64,000 bases of DNA from CAYNRG01 sp964399545 (GCA_964399545.1 CAYNRG010000004.1:62001-126000), one strand, 5' to 3'; positions 8,439 through 18,393 are shown, counted from the first letter of the stretch. Notes: generated by a model not told the origin, from the sequence alone. Numbers and translations: made by a program.

Positions 8439-10589
8439 ATGAGCATGAAAAAGATATTAGTAGGATTAATGGCCTTTTTAGTAATAGGAATGTCGTGGCG
8501 ATTTGTTTTTAATAACAAGAAAGATAAAACACAGGAAGAGGCATCTATTTTAGAGACGACAGTTCCAGAGACGAAAGAAGTAGTTTTTCCAATTGATAAT
8601 GAATCGAAATTTGAAACAGCTTGGGAATTTGAAGCTCCAATGGGTGTGACAAGAGAATCAACATATATCACTCAAACGATCTCTATCCAACAAGAAGCCC
8701 ATGAAGGAGAAATTATTCTTCAAAAGAAAGGGTTATTATGGCAAGAAGATGAAGAGTATACGTTTTCAGCATTTTTTGATAGTGATTCAGAAATCGCTTT
8801 AAAAATAGATGTATTCTTTTCAGAAGGAGATCTTTTTTATTCAGAAGAGCTTGAATTTCAAGGGAATACAGAAGTTAAATTTTCGTTAAAAAGTACTAAA
8901 ACTAACGATTGGAATGGTTTCATTCAAATTAAGATGACACCTAAAGAAGCTCAAACTATTGTCATGAACGAGTTTCGAATTATTGAGAATAATCCAAAGG
9001 GATCTGTGATTCGATTGAATCACTTGGGGTATCTTGAAAATGAGAGAAAACGAGTTATTTTCCCATATAATCAAGGTGATTTCTTTGATGTGGTTCGAGT
9101 GGAAGATCAGAAAATTGTATATACTGGTGCTATTGTTGAAGAGAGGTGGAATGAAAGTGCTCAGGAAAGAAATTATAGAGGTGATTTTAGCTCTGTTCAA
9201 ACTCCTGGGAAATATATTCTTCGCTCTCAAAGTCTAGGATCATCGTATGAGTTTGAAATTACGGATAATATTTATGAGGAAGTTGCGAAAGATGCACTTA
9301 AAATGATTTCCTTACAGCGCTGTGGATCAGATTTAGCTCAATCTTGGGCTGGAAATTTTGCTCATGAAGCATGTCACATAGAAGAAGCCCATATTTATGA
9401 TGCTCAACCTCATAAGTTAGATGTACGAGGAGGGTGGCATGATGCAGGAGACTACGGGCGATATGTAGAAACAGGTGCGAAGACAGCCTTTGACTTATTA
9501 TTTGCATATCAACGATTTCCAAACAAATTTACAGATGAAGTTGGAATTGCGGAAAGCGCCAATGGAATTCCAGATATTTTAGATGAAGTTCGTTATGAAC
9601 TGGAATGGCTTTTAAAGTTACAAACAGATTGGGGTGGAGTTTATAACAAAGTAACAACACCATTTTTTGCAGATGATATTTTACCGGAAGAGGATAAAGA
9701 TGAGTTATATATTCTCCAAGTAGAAACGATGACTACAGGAGATTTTGCTGCTGTCATGGCCATGGCTTCAATGATTTATGAAGAATATGATGCTGATTTT
9801 GCAAAACAGTGCTTAGAAGCTTCTAAAAAAGCTTGGGATAATTTAAATGGAACTTATAAAGTAGTAGACTATGGGAACCCAGGTGACTTTATGACTGGAA
9901 GTTATCGTGATGGAAATGATAGTGACGAGAGATTCTTTGCAAGTATAGCATTATGGAGTGCAACTCAAGAGGAGGGATATCTGAATTATGCAAAAGAAGT
10001 GTTAGAATCGGATTACCGAGCAGCCGAAGGAGTTAGTTGGAGTGAAGTTGGGGCTTATGGAGCATATCTTTTTCTAAGTCAAGAAGAGGCGAGAGAACAT
10101 GAATATTTTTATGGAAAAGTTCTTGAAAATCTTCAAGGACAAGTTGGTAAAATTGTTGCTTTAATTGAATCAGATGCTTATTTTACTTCTTTGGAAAATT
10201 ATTCTTGGGGTAGTAATGGGAAAGTACTGAATCATGCGATTATATTATTGATGATGTCTGATTTAGAAGGAAATGAATATTATCGTGAGTTGGCAGCTGA
10301 ACAACTTAATTATATTTTTGGAAGGAACACCTTAGATTTATCTTTTGTTAGTGGATATGGGTATAAGTTTCCGGAAAATCCGCATCATCGGATTGCGAAG
10401 ATAAAAAAATCCTTGTTAAAAGGAGCCTTAGTTGGTGGAGTTAATAGTGACCGTGATGATGGAATAATGCAGCAGATTCAACGGCCAATAGCAAGTATGT
10501 ATTTGGATCAATATGAGAGTTATTCCACAAATGAGGTAACTATTTATTGGAATTCTGCCTTAGTTTATGTGTTAAGTTATTTCAGATAA
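8439..10589 (+). CDS. Membrane-anchored glycoside hydrolase family 9
   Basis: An N-terminal hydrophobic segment (about residues 1-20) would anchor or export the protein. A CBM-like beta domain (about 50-185) and the CelD-type Ig-like domain (about 190-280) come next, and the (alpha/alpha)6 catalytic domain follows to residue 716. The catalytic Asp pair sits in the DAGDYG motif (about 334-337), NPHHR is present, and the general acid Glu is in NEVTIYWN (about 699). GH9 enzymes are mostly endoglucanases. The location beside polysaccharide genes makes a role in trimming the cell's own exopolysaccharide possible. AGGAG lies five bases before the chosen ATG; another ATG follows six bases later. Confidence 0.88.
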   Translation: MSMKKILVGLMAFLVIGMSWRFVFNNKKDKTQEEASILETTVPETKEVVFPIDNESKFETAWEFEAPMGVTRESTYITQTISIQQEAHEGEIILQKKGLLWQEDEEYTFSAFFDSDSEIALKIDVFFSEGDLFYSEELEFQGNTEVKFSLKSTKTNDWNGFIQIKMTPKEAQTIVMNEFRIIENNPKGSVIRLNHLGYLENERKRVIFPYNQGDFFDVVRVEDQKIVYTGAIVEERWNESAQERNYRGDFSSVQTPGKYILRSQSLGSSYEFEITDNIYEEVAKDALKMISLQRCGSDLAQSWAGNFAHEACHIEEAHIYDAQPHKLDVRGGWHDAGDYGRYVETGAKTAFDLLFAYQRFPNKFTDEVGIAESANGIPDILDEVRYELEWLLKLQTDWGGVYNKVTTPFFADDILPEEDKDELYILQVETMTTGDFAAVMAMASMIYEEYDADFAKQCLEASKKAWDNLNGTYKVVDYGNPGDFMTGSYRDGNDSDERFFASIALWSATQEEGYLNYAKEVLESDYRAAEGVSWSEVGAYGAYLFLSQEEAREHEYFYGKVLENLQGQVGKIVALIESDAYFTSLENYSWGSNGKVLNHAIILLMMSDLEGNEYYRELAAEQLNYIFGRNTLDLSFVSGYGYKFPENPHHRIAKIKKSLLKGALVGGVNSDRDDGIMQQIQRPIASMYLDQYESYSTNEVTIYWNSALVYVLSYFR

Positions 10590-10656
10590 AATATACTTTA
10601 ATTGCATGAGGAATCATACGCTTTGACAACAGGTGTAGATTTACTTGCTGTATATG

Positions 10657-10706
10657 AAAAAATGCTCTTGGCTATTTGAGTAATCAAATAACAATGGAGC
10701 ATTTTT
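10657..10706. terminator. Bidirectional terminator between GH9 and HAD genes
   Basis: An outer stem AAAAATGCTC/GAGCATTTTT encloses an inner stem TATTTGA/TCAAATA with a GTAA loop. It lies between convergent genes and has A and T runs on both sides, so it can stop transcription in both directions. Confidence 0.8.
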
Positions 10707-10711
10707 ATGTT

Positions 10712-11281
10712 CTACTTTTTAGATTTATTCCAAGGGTGTAAGGTATGTCCTTTTACAAGAAACGCTTGTTTTGATAACTTAGCTAAAGGATCATCGGAGT
10801 AAGAATCTGAGTAGAAAGAATGAACATCTTCTCGTCGATAAAACTCATCAAAACGCCGAACTTTCTCTGTTCCATAGCAATTTCTTCCCTGATAGGCTCC
10901 TGTGTTTTTATTTACTGGTGAGGCCATCCAATGAGTAATATTTAATTTCTGGCAGAAGGCACCAATTAAAAACTCAGGCGAAGCTGAAATGATTAAGTCA
11001 TCAGGCTGTTGTTGGCTTAAGTACCACGGTTTGATATTTTTTAGGTGAGAGACAACAAAGTCTTCAATCACTAAGTCAATAGAGTCAATCGCTTTTAGGA
11101 AAGAGAATAATCTTTCCTTGAATTGCTGTTTTTTCTTAAGCCTTACTACAAATAAAAGACCATTGAGAAGATGAACAGGAATTTCCTTGTAAAGGGAAGG
11201 TTGTTTTTTTAAGCAATAAAAGATAAAGTCAACGGTACAATCTCCATCATAGATTGTTTTATCAAAATCATAAACATTCAT
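10712..11281 (-). CDS. HAD-family phosphatase (class IB)
   Basis: The protein begins almost at once with the HAD nucleophile motif DFDKT (residues 5-9), then the SAS motif (LIISASPEF), a lysine in GTEKVRR and the acidic SDSYSDDPL motif. This complete set points to an active phosphatase of the serB/SerB-like IB group with a helical cap; the substrate is not known. The start is the ATG preceded by AGAGGTG; an ATG 39 bases further upstream lacks a ribosome site. It stands alone, convergent to GH9. Confidence 0.85.
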   Translation of the reverse strand: MNVYDFDKTIYDGDCTVDFIFYCLKKQPSLYKEIPVHLLNGLLFVVRLKKKQQFKERLFSFLKAIDSIDLVIEDFVVSHLKNIKPWYLSQQQPDDLIISASPEFLIGAFCQKLNITHWMASPVNKNTGAYQGRNCYGTEKVRRFDEFYRREDVHSFYSDSYSDDPLAKLSKQAFLVKGHTLHPWNKSKK

Positions 11282-11500
11282 AAATTTCACCTCTGTTATA
11301 CTTATTTTATAGCAAAACATGGAATAAGAAAAGAAAAAGTAAGAGACTTTTAGATAAAAGACAATTTAGTTAACTATCATTTCCTTAAAGGATACTACTT
11401 TCATCAAGCTAGTATTGGACATGAATGTTATTTTATGAAAGATTCATCAAAGGGATAAGCGATTTTTAAGTGCTAAAATAATTCCTGTTCAATGGGTGAT

Positions 11501-11535
11501 AAAAAAACTCGAAACCATAGTATAATGTTCCGAGT
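11501..11535 (-). terminator. Terminator of the DUF6056/GtrA operon
   Basis: Read on the minus strand, a nine-pair stem (ACTCGGAAC with GTTTCGAGT, one G-T pair) is followed by seven T. It lies just past the stop of the DUF6056-like gene. Confidence 0.75.
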
Positions 11536-11542
11536 GAATAGG

Positions 11543-13051
11543 TTAGTTTTCCGGCCAATAAAAGATTAATTTCATGTCGGGATTCAAGTTATAGTATTCT
11601 TTAAATACTTCTTGGTGATAGACATCATCATCTTCTACATCGGCAGAATGGATAGTCATAATCGGCATTCGCTGAATCCACGCTTCAGGTGTTTCAGGGT
11701 TCTCTTGAAGCCAATGGATCCGCTCTAGGCGTTGTTGATTAACGGTGTTAACCAGTTTGTATTTATCGTAGTACTTCTTGGACCACAATAGACAAAGAAG
11801 TAAAAGAGCGATAAATATGCCTTTTTCTAGTGTAGCGTGAACGATAGAACGATTATAGAAAATACCAATCAAAAGAATGAAAATATAAATCATATAGATG
11901 CTACTACGTGGTCCGAAGATAGGAGAGAAAAGCATGACAATGTTGGCACTTCCTCCTACAAGAACAAGGAAACTGGCAATTAGTCGATTCTCTTCGTCAA
12001 GGAAGCTCAAGATTATCCAAAATAAGGTTAATAAATAAACTGTAAAGAAAGTAGTGATAAATATTTCTCCTCCAGGGTAGTTTAAATCGAATAATAGTCG
12101 AAGTGCCTCCCAGTGAAGTTTGCTATAAAGAAAAGAAGCCATACTTTGAAAAGCGCCAAGAGAAAGAATACTGCCTAGAATCCATAAATGCCAAGCTTTT
12201 CTTCTGTAGTCAAAACGTCGAGTATAAATGAAAAGGAGAAGAACTAAGCTTAAAATTAAAATAAGATACTTATTGTCCAAGAATGTATAAGTTAAGAAAT
12301 TTTGCCAATTGGCTTGTATTTTTTCGAAAATAGATAATCCTAACCAAAGACTATGCTCATTCATCAAGCGATAACTTGCTCCAGGAGAAAGTCTTAATAT
12401 AGCAAATCCTATGCAACTAACTAAGAGAAACCCGAGTCCAATTTTTAGTTTCTTTTTGTCGCTAAAATGGAAGTAAAGTGATAATAGAATATTGGATAAA
12501 ATCAGAGTTGTTGCTATGTTTTCCATCCAAAGAGGGATGATGATATTTAAAGCGAAACCGGCAATAATTAATCCCGTTTGTTTGTTCCAGTCAAATAATA
12601 GGATTTTAATAATATACAAATAGAGCAAATAAAGAAAGAGTGGAACGATATAAGTTGTTCCCATAATCCATGTGTAGGTTTCCATACGAACATAGTCTTT
12701 TACAGAAAGCATCAAAAATAAGATGAGTAGTAATAAGCTGACTTGCTTTGCTTTGGGGTTGATAATCTTAAAAATAAGAAAAGCTATTCCAGTAAAGAGT
12801 AATGGATTTAAGATGTTCCATAACCATTTATTTGGTGCTACAACGAAACCCCAAAACTCACTAAAGATTCGACCGGACCAAGAAAAGTAAAATTGATAGG
12901 TAAGTTCAAAAGGGTTTCCTTTCATACCATTTAGTGCATATCCCCAATCGTCTCCTGCAAGAGGGGTCCAATAGGAAATTAGTGCAAAAAGGAGGAAAAA
13001 ACCTAGGAATAATAATGAGATGAAGAGATTATTTTTTTTATTTTTTAGCAT
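11543..13051 (-). CDS. DUF6056-like multi-pass membrane protein, possible GT-C glycosyltransferase
   Basis: About eleven to twelve membrane helices run through most of the 502 residues. The first outside loop carries the motif LAGDDWGY after helix 1, an acidic pair in the place where GT-C transferases hold their catalytic Asp. DUF6056 proteins of this kind are often found with GtrA and GtrB, and the GtrA gene lies directly upstream. I infer that it transfers a lipid-linked sugar at the outer face of the membrane. The start is the ATG preceded by AGGTGG; a GTG nine bases upstream overlaps that site. The C-terminal tail of about 70 residues is soluble. Confidence 0.72.
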   Translation of the reverse strand: MLKNKKNNLFISLLFLGFFLLFALISYWTPLAGDDWGYALNGMKGNPFELTYQFYFSWSGRIFSEFWGFVVAPNKWLWNILNPLLFTGIAFLIFKIINPKAKQVSLLLLILFLMLSVKDYVRMETYTWIMGTTYIVPLFLYLLYLYIIKILLFDWNKQTGLIIAGFALNIIIPLWMENIATTLILSNILLSLYFHFSDKKKLKIGLGFLLVSCIGFAILRLSPGASYRLMNEHSLWLGLSIFEKIQANWQNFLTYTFLDNKYLILILSLVLLLFIYTRRFDYRRKAWHLWILGSILSLGAFQSMASFLYSKLHWEALRLLFDLNYPGGEIFITTFFTVYLLTLFWIILSFLDEENRLIASFLVLVGGSANIVMLFSPIFGPRSSIYMIYIFILLIGIFYNRSIVHATLEKGIFIALLLLCLLWSKKYYDKYKLVNTVNQQRLERIHWLQENPETPEAWIQRMPIMTIHSADVEDDDVYHQEVFKEYYNLNPDMKLIFYWPEN

Positions 13052-13061
13052 AATGACCACC

Positions 13062-13472
13062 TCAAGAAACTTTCTTTTTAGTGAATTTCATAACGAAAGA
13101 AACACATAAAAAATTTAAAGGAATTGTAATAGGTAGCGAAATTAATTTTGCGTACTCTTCTGGGAAATTTAAAATATAAACAGTAAAGAGCACAATAAGC
13201 ATATTTATGAAAATTCCAGGAAGATAAGCAATGGGGAAGGTTAGAGCATTTTTCCAATTTAAGGGTTCATGATAGGTGAATTTCGCATTGAGAACATAGG
13301 AAATGAAGATAGGGATAGTATCTCCTATAAAAGAAGAAAAACCAAGTGGGAAAAATCCTAATGTTACGGAAAAATAGTAGATAAATTGAGCTAAAAATGT
13401 ATTAATTCCCCCAATGATTCCAAACGTTAGGAATTGCTTATTAAAAAACTTTAATTTGATTGTATTAAACAT
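13062..13472 (-). CDS. GtrA-like lipid-linked sugar flippase
   Basis: The 136-residue protein has four membrane helices and the GtrA signature near the start (FLTFGIIGGINTF) with the usual basic end. GtrA proteins are thought to flip undecaprenyl-phosphate-linked sugars across the membrane. It is cotranscribed with the DUF6056 protein, which follows ten bases later. A GtrB-type partner lies 5 kb away on the plus strand. AAGGAG sits eight bases upstream of the chosen ATG; a TTG two codons earlier is closer but less favourable. Confidence 0.85.
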   Translation of the reverse strand: MFNTIKLKFFNKQFLTFGIIGGINTFLAQFIYYFSVTLGFFPLGFSSFIGDTIPIFISYVLNAKFTYHEPLNWKNALTFPIAYLPGIFINMLIVLFTVYILNFPEEYAKLISLPITIPLNFLCVSFVMKFTKKKVS

Positions 13473-13495
13473 GAGCAATACTCCTTATCTTAGAT

Positions 13496-13504
13496 ATTAT
13501 ATCA
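13496..13504 (-). promoter_or_regulatory. Extended -10 promoter for gtrA operon
   Basis: On the minus strand the sequence TGATATAAT is a consensus extended -10 element, located about 24 bases upstream of the GtrA start. I do not see a strong -35, which extended -10 promoters can lack. Confidence 0.55.
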
Positions 13505-13587
13505 TAAATACTATTGAAGAAAATATAGCTTTTGGAGTAAAAGTTGAAATCTCTTTGTAAAGAGTTTAAAAGGAGACATTTTTTTGA

Positions 13588-13593
13588 TATAAT
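13588..13593 (+). promoter_or_regulatory. -10 box for the glycosyltransferase operon
   Basis: TATAAT lies about 18 bases before the chosen ATG of the first GT2 gene, with only a weak TTTAAA 17 bases upstream. Transcription would start at about 13600, which rules out the ATG at 13599 and supports the second ATG at 13611. Confidence 0.45.
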
Positions 13594-13610
13594 TAAACAT
13601 GGTGATAAAA

Positions 13611-14573
13611 ATGAATAAAAAAATATCGATTGTGGTTCCTGTATATAATGTAGAGAACTATTTAGAGCGATGTATCAAAAGCTTAATCAACCAATCTTAT
13701 CAAAATTTGGAAATTATACTGGTTGATGATGGTTCAACAGATTCTTCAGGATTAATTTGTAAGAAGTGGGCTGAACAAGATCAGCGCATTGTTTTTGTGA
13801 AGAAACAAAATGGAGGATTAAGTGATGCTAGAAATGCAGGGATAAAAAATGCAACAGGAAGTTATCTTTTGTTTGTAGATAGCGATGATTTTATAAAAGA
13901 AAACATAGTGGCAGTCATGGTACAACGATTACAAGAAACAGAAGCTGATATTTGTATTTGTGATATGGAATATCTTTATGATGATGGAAGAGTTTCTTTC
14001 TCTAGCGGAGGGGATTTCGACCAGGGAAATGTTCAAGAAAATCCCACTTTGATAAAAATAAACAATAGTGCTTGTAATAAACTTTTTGCACGATATTTAT
14101 TTGAAGATGTGCAATTTCCAGTAGGGAAGTATTACGAAGATTTAGCGACAGTTCCTATTTTATTGTTTAAGGCAAAAAAAATTGTCAAAGTGAATGAAGT
14201 TGGATATATTTACTATCAACGCACGGGGTCTATTGCGCATAGTGCTAATCGAAAAATATTTGAAATCTATGATGCAATTCAAGGTTGTATTGACTATATT
14301 GAAAAGCAAGGGCAGTATTTGAATTTAGTAGAAGAATTAAAAAAGTTATATATTTTACATGGTTTAGAATTAACGACGTTAAGAATTAAAGACTTTGATG
14401 ATTCTGCATTGATTGAGGAATACTTACAGGAGAATATGAAACATTTGGAAAAGTTTTATCCTAATTACAGAAAAGATTCAATGATGAAATCTTACTCTTT
14501 AAAAAAGAGGCTTATTTTTTCGTTAATGTCTTGGAGAAAAATGAAAGTAGTGAAGAAAATTTATGGGCGATAA
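13611..14573 (+). CDS. Family 2 glycosyltransferase
   Basis: The GT-A domain occupies about the first 220 residues with the strand ISIVVPVYN, the nucleotide-binding DDGS motif (about 37-40), NGGLSDARN, and the metal-binding DSDD motif near residue 90. A helical C-terminal region follows to residue 320. Such enzymes add a sugar from a nucleotide donor to a lipid-linked surface glycan at the cytoplasmic face. The start at the second ATG is favoured by GGTGA four to five bases upstream. Its end overlaps the next transferase. Donor and acceptor cannot be told from sequence. Confidence 0.88.
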   Translation: MNKKISIVVPVYNVENYLERCIKSLINQSYQNLEIILVDDGSTDSSGLICKKWAEQDQRIVFVKKQNGGLSDARNAGIKNATGSYLLFVDSDDFIKENIVAVMVQRLQETEADICICDMEYLYDDGRVSFSSGGDFDQGNVQENPTLIKINNSACNKLFARYLFEDVQFPVGKYYEDLATVPILLFKAKKIVKVNEVGYIYYQRTGSIAHSANRKIFEIYDAIQGCIDYIEKQGQYLNLVEELKKLYILHGLELTTLRIKDFDDSALIEEYLQENMKHLEKFYPNYRKDSMMKSYSLKKRLIFSLMSWRKMKVVKKIYGR

Positions 14574-15717
14574 GAGAAAAATTTTATTTGTGAATGATGA
14601 AATGGAAATGGGGGGAGTTGCACGGGTGTTAAATACACTTATGTCACATTTAGACCCTAGTCAATATGAGGTGGATTGTCTAGTCCTACATAAGCATGGT
14701 TTACTTTTGGATGAAATTCCATCTCATGTTCAGATTTTAAGTGGAACTTCTTTTTTTGATACTATAGATTTACCTTTAAAAGAGTTGATTCATCAAAAAA
14801 AAGGAATCAAAATTTTAAAGAAGGCTCGTCTTATTTTTTATATGAAAACAGGGATGATTAAGAAAAAGATCCAAGCAGAAAGAAGAAAGATATTAAAAAA
14901 GAAATATGATGTTGAGTTTGCAGCAAAAGAGGGATTTTGTACAATTTTTACAGCATATGGAGATAGTAAGAAAAAATTAAATTGGGTTTTAACAGACTAC
15001 AGTGTTCATAATTATTCGAAGCGTCATATGAAACTAATGAAAGAGGCTTTGAAAGAAATCGATTTGAATATTGCGGACTCTAAAGATGCCTTGAATGCCT
15101 ACATTGATGTTTTCGATATTAAGACAGGCTGTGCGATTCACAATTTGATGGATGTAGATAAGGTGAAAAGAGGAATGGAAGGGACACCAATTGTTGATTA
15201 TGATTTAAACTGTGTGAATGTAATTAGTATTGGGAGATTTCATCATCAAAAACGAGTAGAAAGAATTTTATATGCTCATGAAGAAGCTTTAAAAAAAGGT
15301 ATGAATCATAATCTGTATTTGATTGGCGGTGGGCCTGATGAAGAGATGCTACGCAAAATTGTAAAAGATAAAAAACTGAATCAAGTATTCTTCTTAGGAT
15401 ATCAGAAAAATCCTTATGCAGATTTAGCACGTTGTGACTTGTTTGTGTTATCTAGTGAATATGAAGGGTTTGCGACAATTGTAAATGAAAGCTTAATTGC
15501 AACAACTCCAGTGCTATCTACATTGGTGAGTGGGATTCAAGAACAGATTACACAAGAAGAGCATGGTTGGATTGTTGAAAATAATCAAGAAAGTCTAAAT
15601 GAAGGCTATATAAGAGCTATTGAAAATCAAGAAAAATTGCGGATGATGAAAAAGAAGCTAGAGAACTATAATTATCCCAATCAAGAGATTTTAAAGAAAT
15701 TTATTCAAATTTTATAA
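14563..15717 (+). CDS. Family 4 glycosyltransferase (GT-B fold)
   Basis: The 384-residue chain opens with a GT-B N-terminal fold and a GGVARVL loop, and the C-terminal half has GRFHHQKRVE followed by the E-x7-E type motif in SSEYEGFATIVNESL. These are the marks of retaining GT4 enzymes. It overlaps the GT2 upstream by 11 bases, so the two likely act in the same polysaccharide pathway. The sugar specificity is unknown. Confidence 0.88.
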   Translation: MGDKRKILFVNDEMEMGGVARVLNTLMSHLDPSQYEVDCLVLHKHGLLLDEIPSHVQILSGTSFFDTIDLPLKELIHQKKGIKILKKARLIFYMKTGMIKKKIQAERRKILKKKYDVEFAAKEGFCTIFTAYGDSKKKLNWVLTDYSVHNYSKRHMKLMKEALKEIDLNIADSKDALNAYIDVFDIKTGCAIHNLMDVDKVKRGMEGTPIVDYDLNCVNVISIGRFHHQKRVERILYAHEEALKKGMNHNLYLIGGGPDEEMLRKIVKDKKLNQVFFLGYQKNPYADLARCDLFVLSSEYEGFATIVNESLIATTPVLSTLVSGIQEQITQEEHGWIVENNQESLNEGYIRAIENQEKLRMMKKKLENYNYPNQEILKKFIQIL

Positions 15718-15777
15718 AAAGATTAAAAATAGGTGGAAGGAATTTATTCAAAAGAAAGCACGGATGAGGTGAGGGAG

Positions 15778-17379
15778 ATGAAACTGATACAAAGAATGCG
15801 AAATGAAAGCAACTGGAAGCTGGTTTTAATTTTATGGATATTAATTCAACCAGTTGTTGATTTAGACTATGTATTCTATGAAACTTTGAATCAAATTGGG
15901 TTACCACGTTTTTCAACGATTGTTCGATTTTTGGTTTTGCCAGCATTAATTGTATGGACGTATGCACTAAAGGAGAAAAATAAGAAAAAAGTTGGAATCT
16001 GCGCTTTGCTTTATTTAGGGATTGCAGGAGGTTATTTCTATTTTCACTCTGTGCAAGCGATAGCTATTTATGATGTAATGGGGTTTACTACGAACTTTAG
16101 ATTTAATTGGTATCAGGAATTAGTTTATTTACTGACGCTAGTTCTACCTTTTGGACTGATGTATTGTGTTTTCTACTTAAGACCCACTCAAAATCTTATG
16201 AGAAATATTGTGATTTTCACTTCAGGTATCATTTCAGTACCTATCGTTATTTCAAATATTCTTTCTTTTGGGTTAAGTACATACGAAGGGAAAGCCGTAG
16301 CTAGTTTTCTATCATGGTTTTCGGAAAATGAATATACGCCGCGCCAATTAGCGACGAAGTTTTTCTTTTATGAAGGAAATACGGTAGGAATTTTATTGTT
16401 TATGTTACTACCGCTTGTGTACCTTTTATATGTTCAAGAAAAAAATCAAAAAGAAAAAAATAAGTTGATTTTCCTTTTGTTAATGCACTCATTATCCATG
16501 CTTATCTTAGGGACAAGAGTAGCAACATATGGAGCCTTGCTGGTGCCACTTTATTTCACGGTGTTGTATGTACTAGATTGTTTTTTAAAAAACAGAAAGT
16601 TTGAAATTAATAAATTTGGAGTACCTGTAGTTATTGCAGTTGTTGTTTCTTTGATGTTTCCCTATACTCCAGCAGTACAAAATCAAAAAATTGATGCAGC
16701 TAATGATGTTGCGTTAATTGAAGGTGGGTTGTCAAATGGAATAGAAGAAATCGAAAGAATAAAGGGAGAAATTGATGGAGAAGCTCTAATTCCAGGATCT
16801 CTAGAATTTAATCATTTCTATATTAATATGTTTGAAGAGTATGGAATTCGCGCAGGGTTTATTAATACAGTCCCACAAATATACTATACTCATTGGTATA
16901 GTTATGAGTATGATCCTATTTTTTGGATGAGTATTGTAGAAATGGATGTTTATCAGCGTTTAAATGGTCGACAAATCCAAAATATTTTTATGAGATATAA
17001 ATTGGAAAAACTAACCATGAAAGAAAAGATTTTGGGTGCGGGATATTCAACCTTTATGAATGGTTCTATTATTTTGGAACAAGACTTTAAGCAACAAATG
17101 ATGACGTTGGGGCCGATTGGATTTATTTTAACCATTTATCCATGGATTTTAATCCTCTGTGTAGGCTTATTTATTGTACTTCTAAGATGGAAGAAGTATT
17201 TTAGATTAAATATTTTTGTCTATGGAGCTAGTTTTGCAAGTGGGTTAGGTTCTGCTTACATGAGTGGTCATACATTAGATCAATTTATGACAACAACATG
17301 GCTTGCGATTATGGCTGCGTTATTGATCATTGAAATTACCCAAAAAGAGGAAGAGGTGTCTGGATGCGACCACAAGTAA
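15778..17379 (+). CDS. O-antigen ligase/polymerase-like membrane protein
   Basis: The 533-residue product has about ten to twelve membrane helices and one large outside loop (about residues 300-420), the layout of Wzy polymerases and WaaL-type ligases. It lies between glycosyltransferase genes, which supports a role as polymerase of the surface glycan. I chose the ATG preceded by GAGGTG at a spacing of six; an in-frame start 45 bases earlier has no ribosome site. These families diverge greatly, so the polymerase versus ligase assignment is open. Confidence 0.75.
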   Translation: MKLIQRMRNESNWKLVLILWILIQPVVDLDYVFYETLNQIGLPRFSTIVRFLVLPALIVWTYALKEKNKKKVGICALLYLGIAGGYFYFHSVQAIAIYDVMGFTTNFRFNWYQELVYLLTLVLPFGLMYCVFYLRPTQNLMRNIVIFTSGIISVPIVISNILSFGLSTYEGKAVASFLSWFSENEYTPRQLATKFFFYEGNTVGILLFMLLPLVYLLYVQEKNQKEKNKLIFLLLMHSLSMLILGTRVATYGALLVPLYFTVLYVLDCFLKNRKFEINKFGVPVVIAVVVSLMFPYTPAVQNQKIDAANDVALIEGGLSNGIEEIERIKGEIDGEALIPGSLEFNHFYINMFEEYGIRAGFINTVPQIYYTHWYSYEYDPIFWMSIVEMDVYQRLNGRQIQNIFMRYKLEKLTMKEKILGAGYSTFMNGSIILEQDFKQQMMTLGPIGFILTIYPWILILCVGLFIVLLRWKKYFRLNIFVYGASFASGLGSAYMSGHTLDQFMTTTWLAIMAALLIIEITQKEEEVSGCDHK

Positions 17380-18341
17380 GTGTTATTGTTCCAGTATATA
17401 ATGCAGATAAATTTTTAGAAAGTTGCTTAGAAAGTTTAGTCTGCCAAACTTTAGAATCGATAGAGATTATTGTAGTGAATGATGGATCGACGGATGGAAG
17501 TCAGGAAATTATTGATCGGTATACAGAAAAATATCCACAAATTAAAGCATATAAGAAAGAAAATACAGGGATTGCGGACACTCGAAATTTCGGGCTTTCC
17601 AAAGTAACTGGTGAATATTTAGCTTTTTTAGATAGTGATGATACAGCGGATAGAACCATGCTTGAGAAAATGATTAAAAAAGCAAAGGAAACCGATGCGG
17701 ATGTTGTGGTTAGTCACTTTATGTGGACTTTCCCAAATGAAAGAAAGATTCAAAAAGAAGGTCCTTATCCATGTGGGAAGTTAATGATGATTCACCTCTT
17801 CGCAACCCTATGGAACAAGATTTATAAAACTGAATTCATTCAGCAGACTGGCTTACAATTTCCAAATGGGAATCGATATGAAGATGCGTATTTCTTGTAT
17901 TGTCTTGTTCCTTGGATTAAAAGAGTTGAATTTATAGATGAAGCATTTGTCTCGTATATTCAACACGATGCGAGCATTACACATACCAATAATGATCAAG
18001 TAAAGAATATGATTACGGTATTTCAACTGATTGTGGAGTACTATAAAAAGCATGGGTTGTTTGAACAGTATTTTGAAGAATTAGAATATATTCATATTCG
18101 TTTTTTTCTAGGAAACAGTTTTTTGAGAAGTGCTCAAATTGAGGATAAAAAAGATCGGAAAGAAACGATTTTATTGGGGTGGAACCTTCTGAATCAACAG
18201 TTTCCAAAATGGAGGAAAAATCATTATTTAAAGGATTTAGGTGGAATGAAAAATAGTTATTTTCGACTAGTTAGTCGATGGAACTTAATGATTTTCGCAG
18301 CTTTATTTAAAAAACGGAAAAAAAATGCCGATTCTGACTGA
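17364..18341 (+). CDS. Family 2 glycosyltransferase
   Basis: The N-terminal GT-A domain has VSVIVPVYN, NDGSTDGS (about 37-44), ENTGIADTRN and the DSDD motif near residue 90. About 110 residues of helical tail follow. GAGGTG lies six bases upstream of the ATG, and the gene overlaps the polymerase-like gene by 16 bases. It differs from the GT2 at the start of the operon enough to suggest a different acceptor. Sugar specificity is not visible. Confidence 0.88.
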   Translation: MRPQVSVIVPVYNADKFLESCLESLVCQTLESIEIIVVNDGSTDGSQEIIDRYTEKYPQIKAYKKENTGIADTRNFGLSKVTGEYLAFLDSDDTADRTMLEKMIKKAKETDADVVVSHFMWTFPNERKIQKEGPYPCGKLMMIHLFATLWNKIYKTEFIQQTGLQFPNGNRYEDAYFLYCLVPWIKRVEFIDEAFVSYIQHDASITHTNNDQVKNMITVFQLIVEYYKKHGLFEQYFEELEYIHIRFFLGNSFLRSAQIEDKKDRKETILLGWNLLNQQFPKWRKNHYLKDLGGMKNSYFRLVSRWNLMIFAALFKKRKKNADSD

Positions 18342-18393
18342 TAAGAGATTCGTAAAGGCCAGATGGAAGATATACATTTAAAAAGGTTTATTG

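Noticed and set aside
8886..9522. Two minus-strand frames of 74-114 codons inside the GH9 gene
   Set aside because: They lie entirely within a well-conserved hydrolase and have no ribosome site or recognisable protein features.
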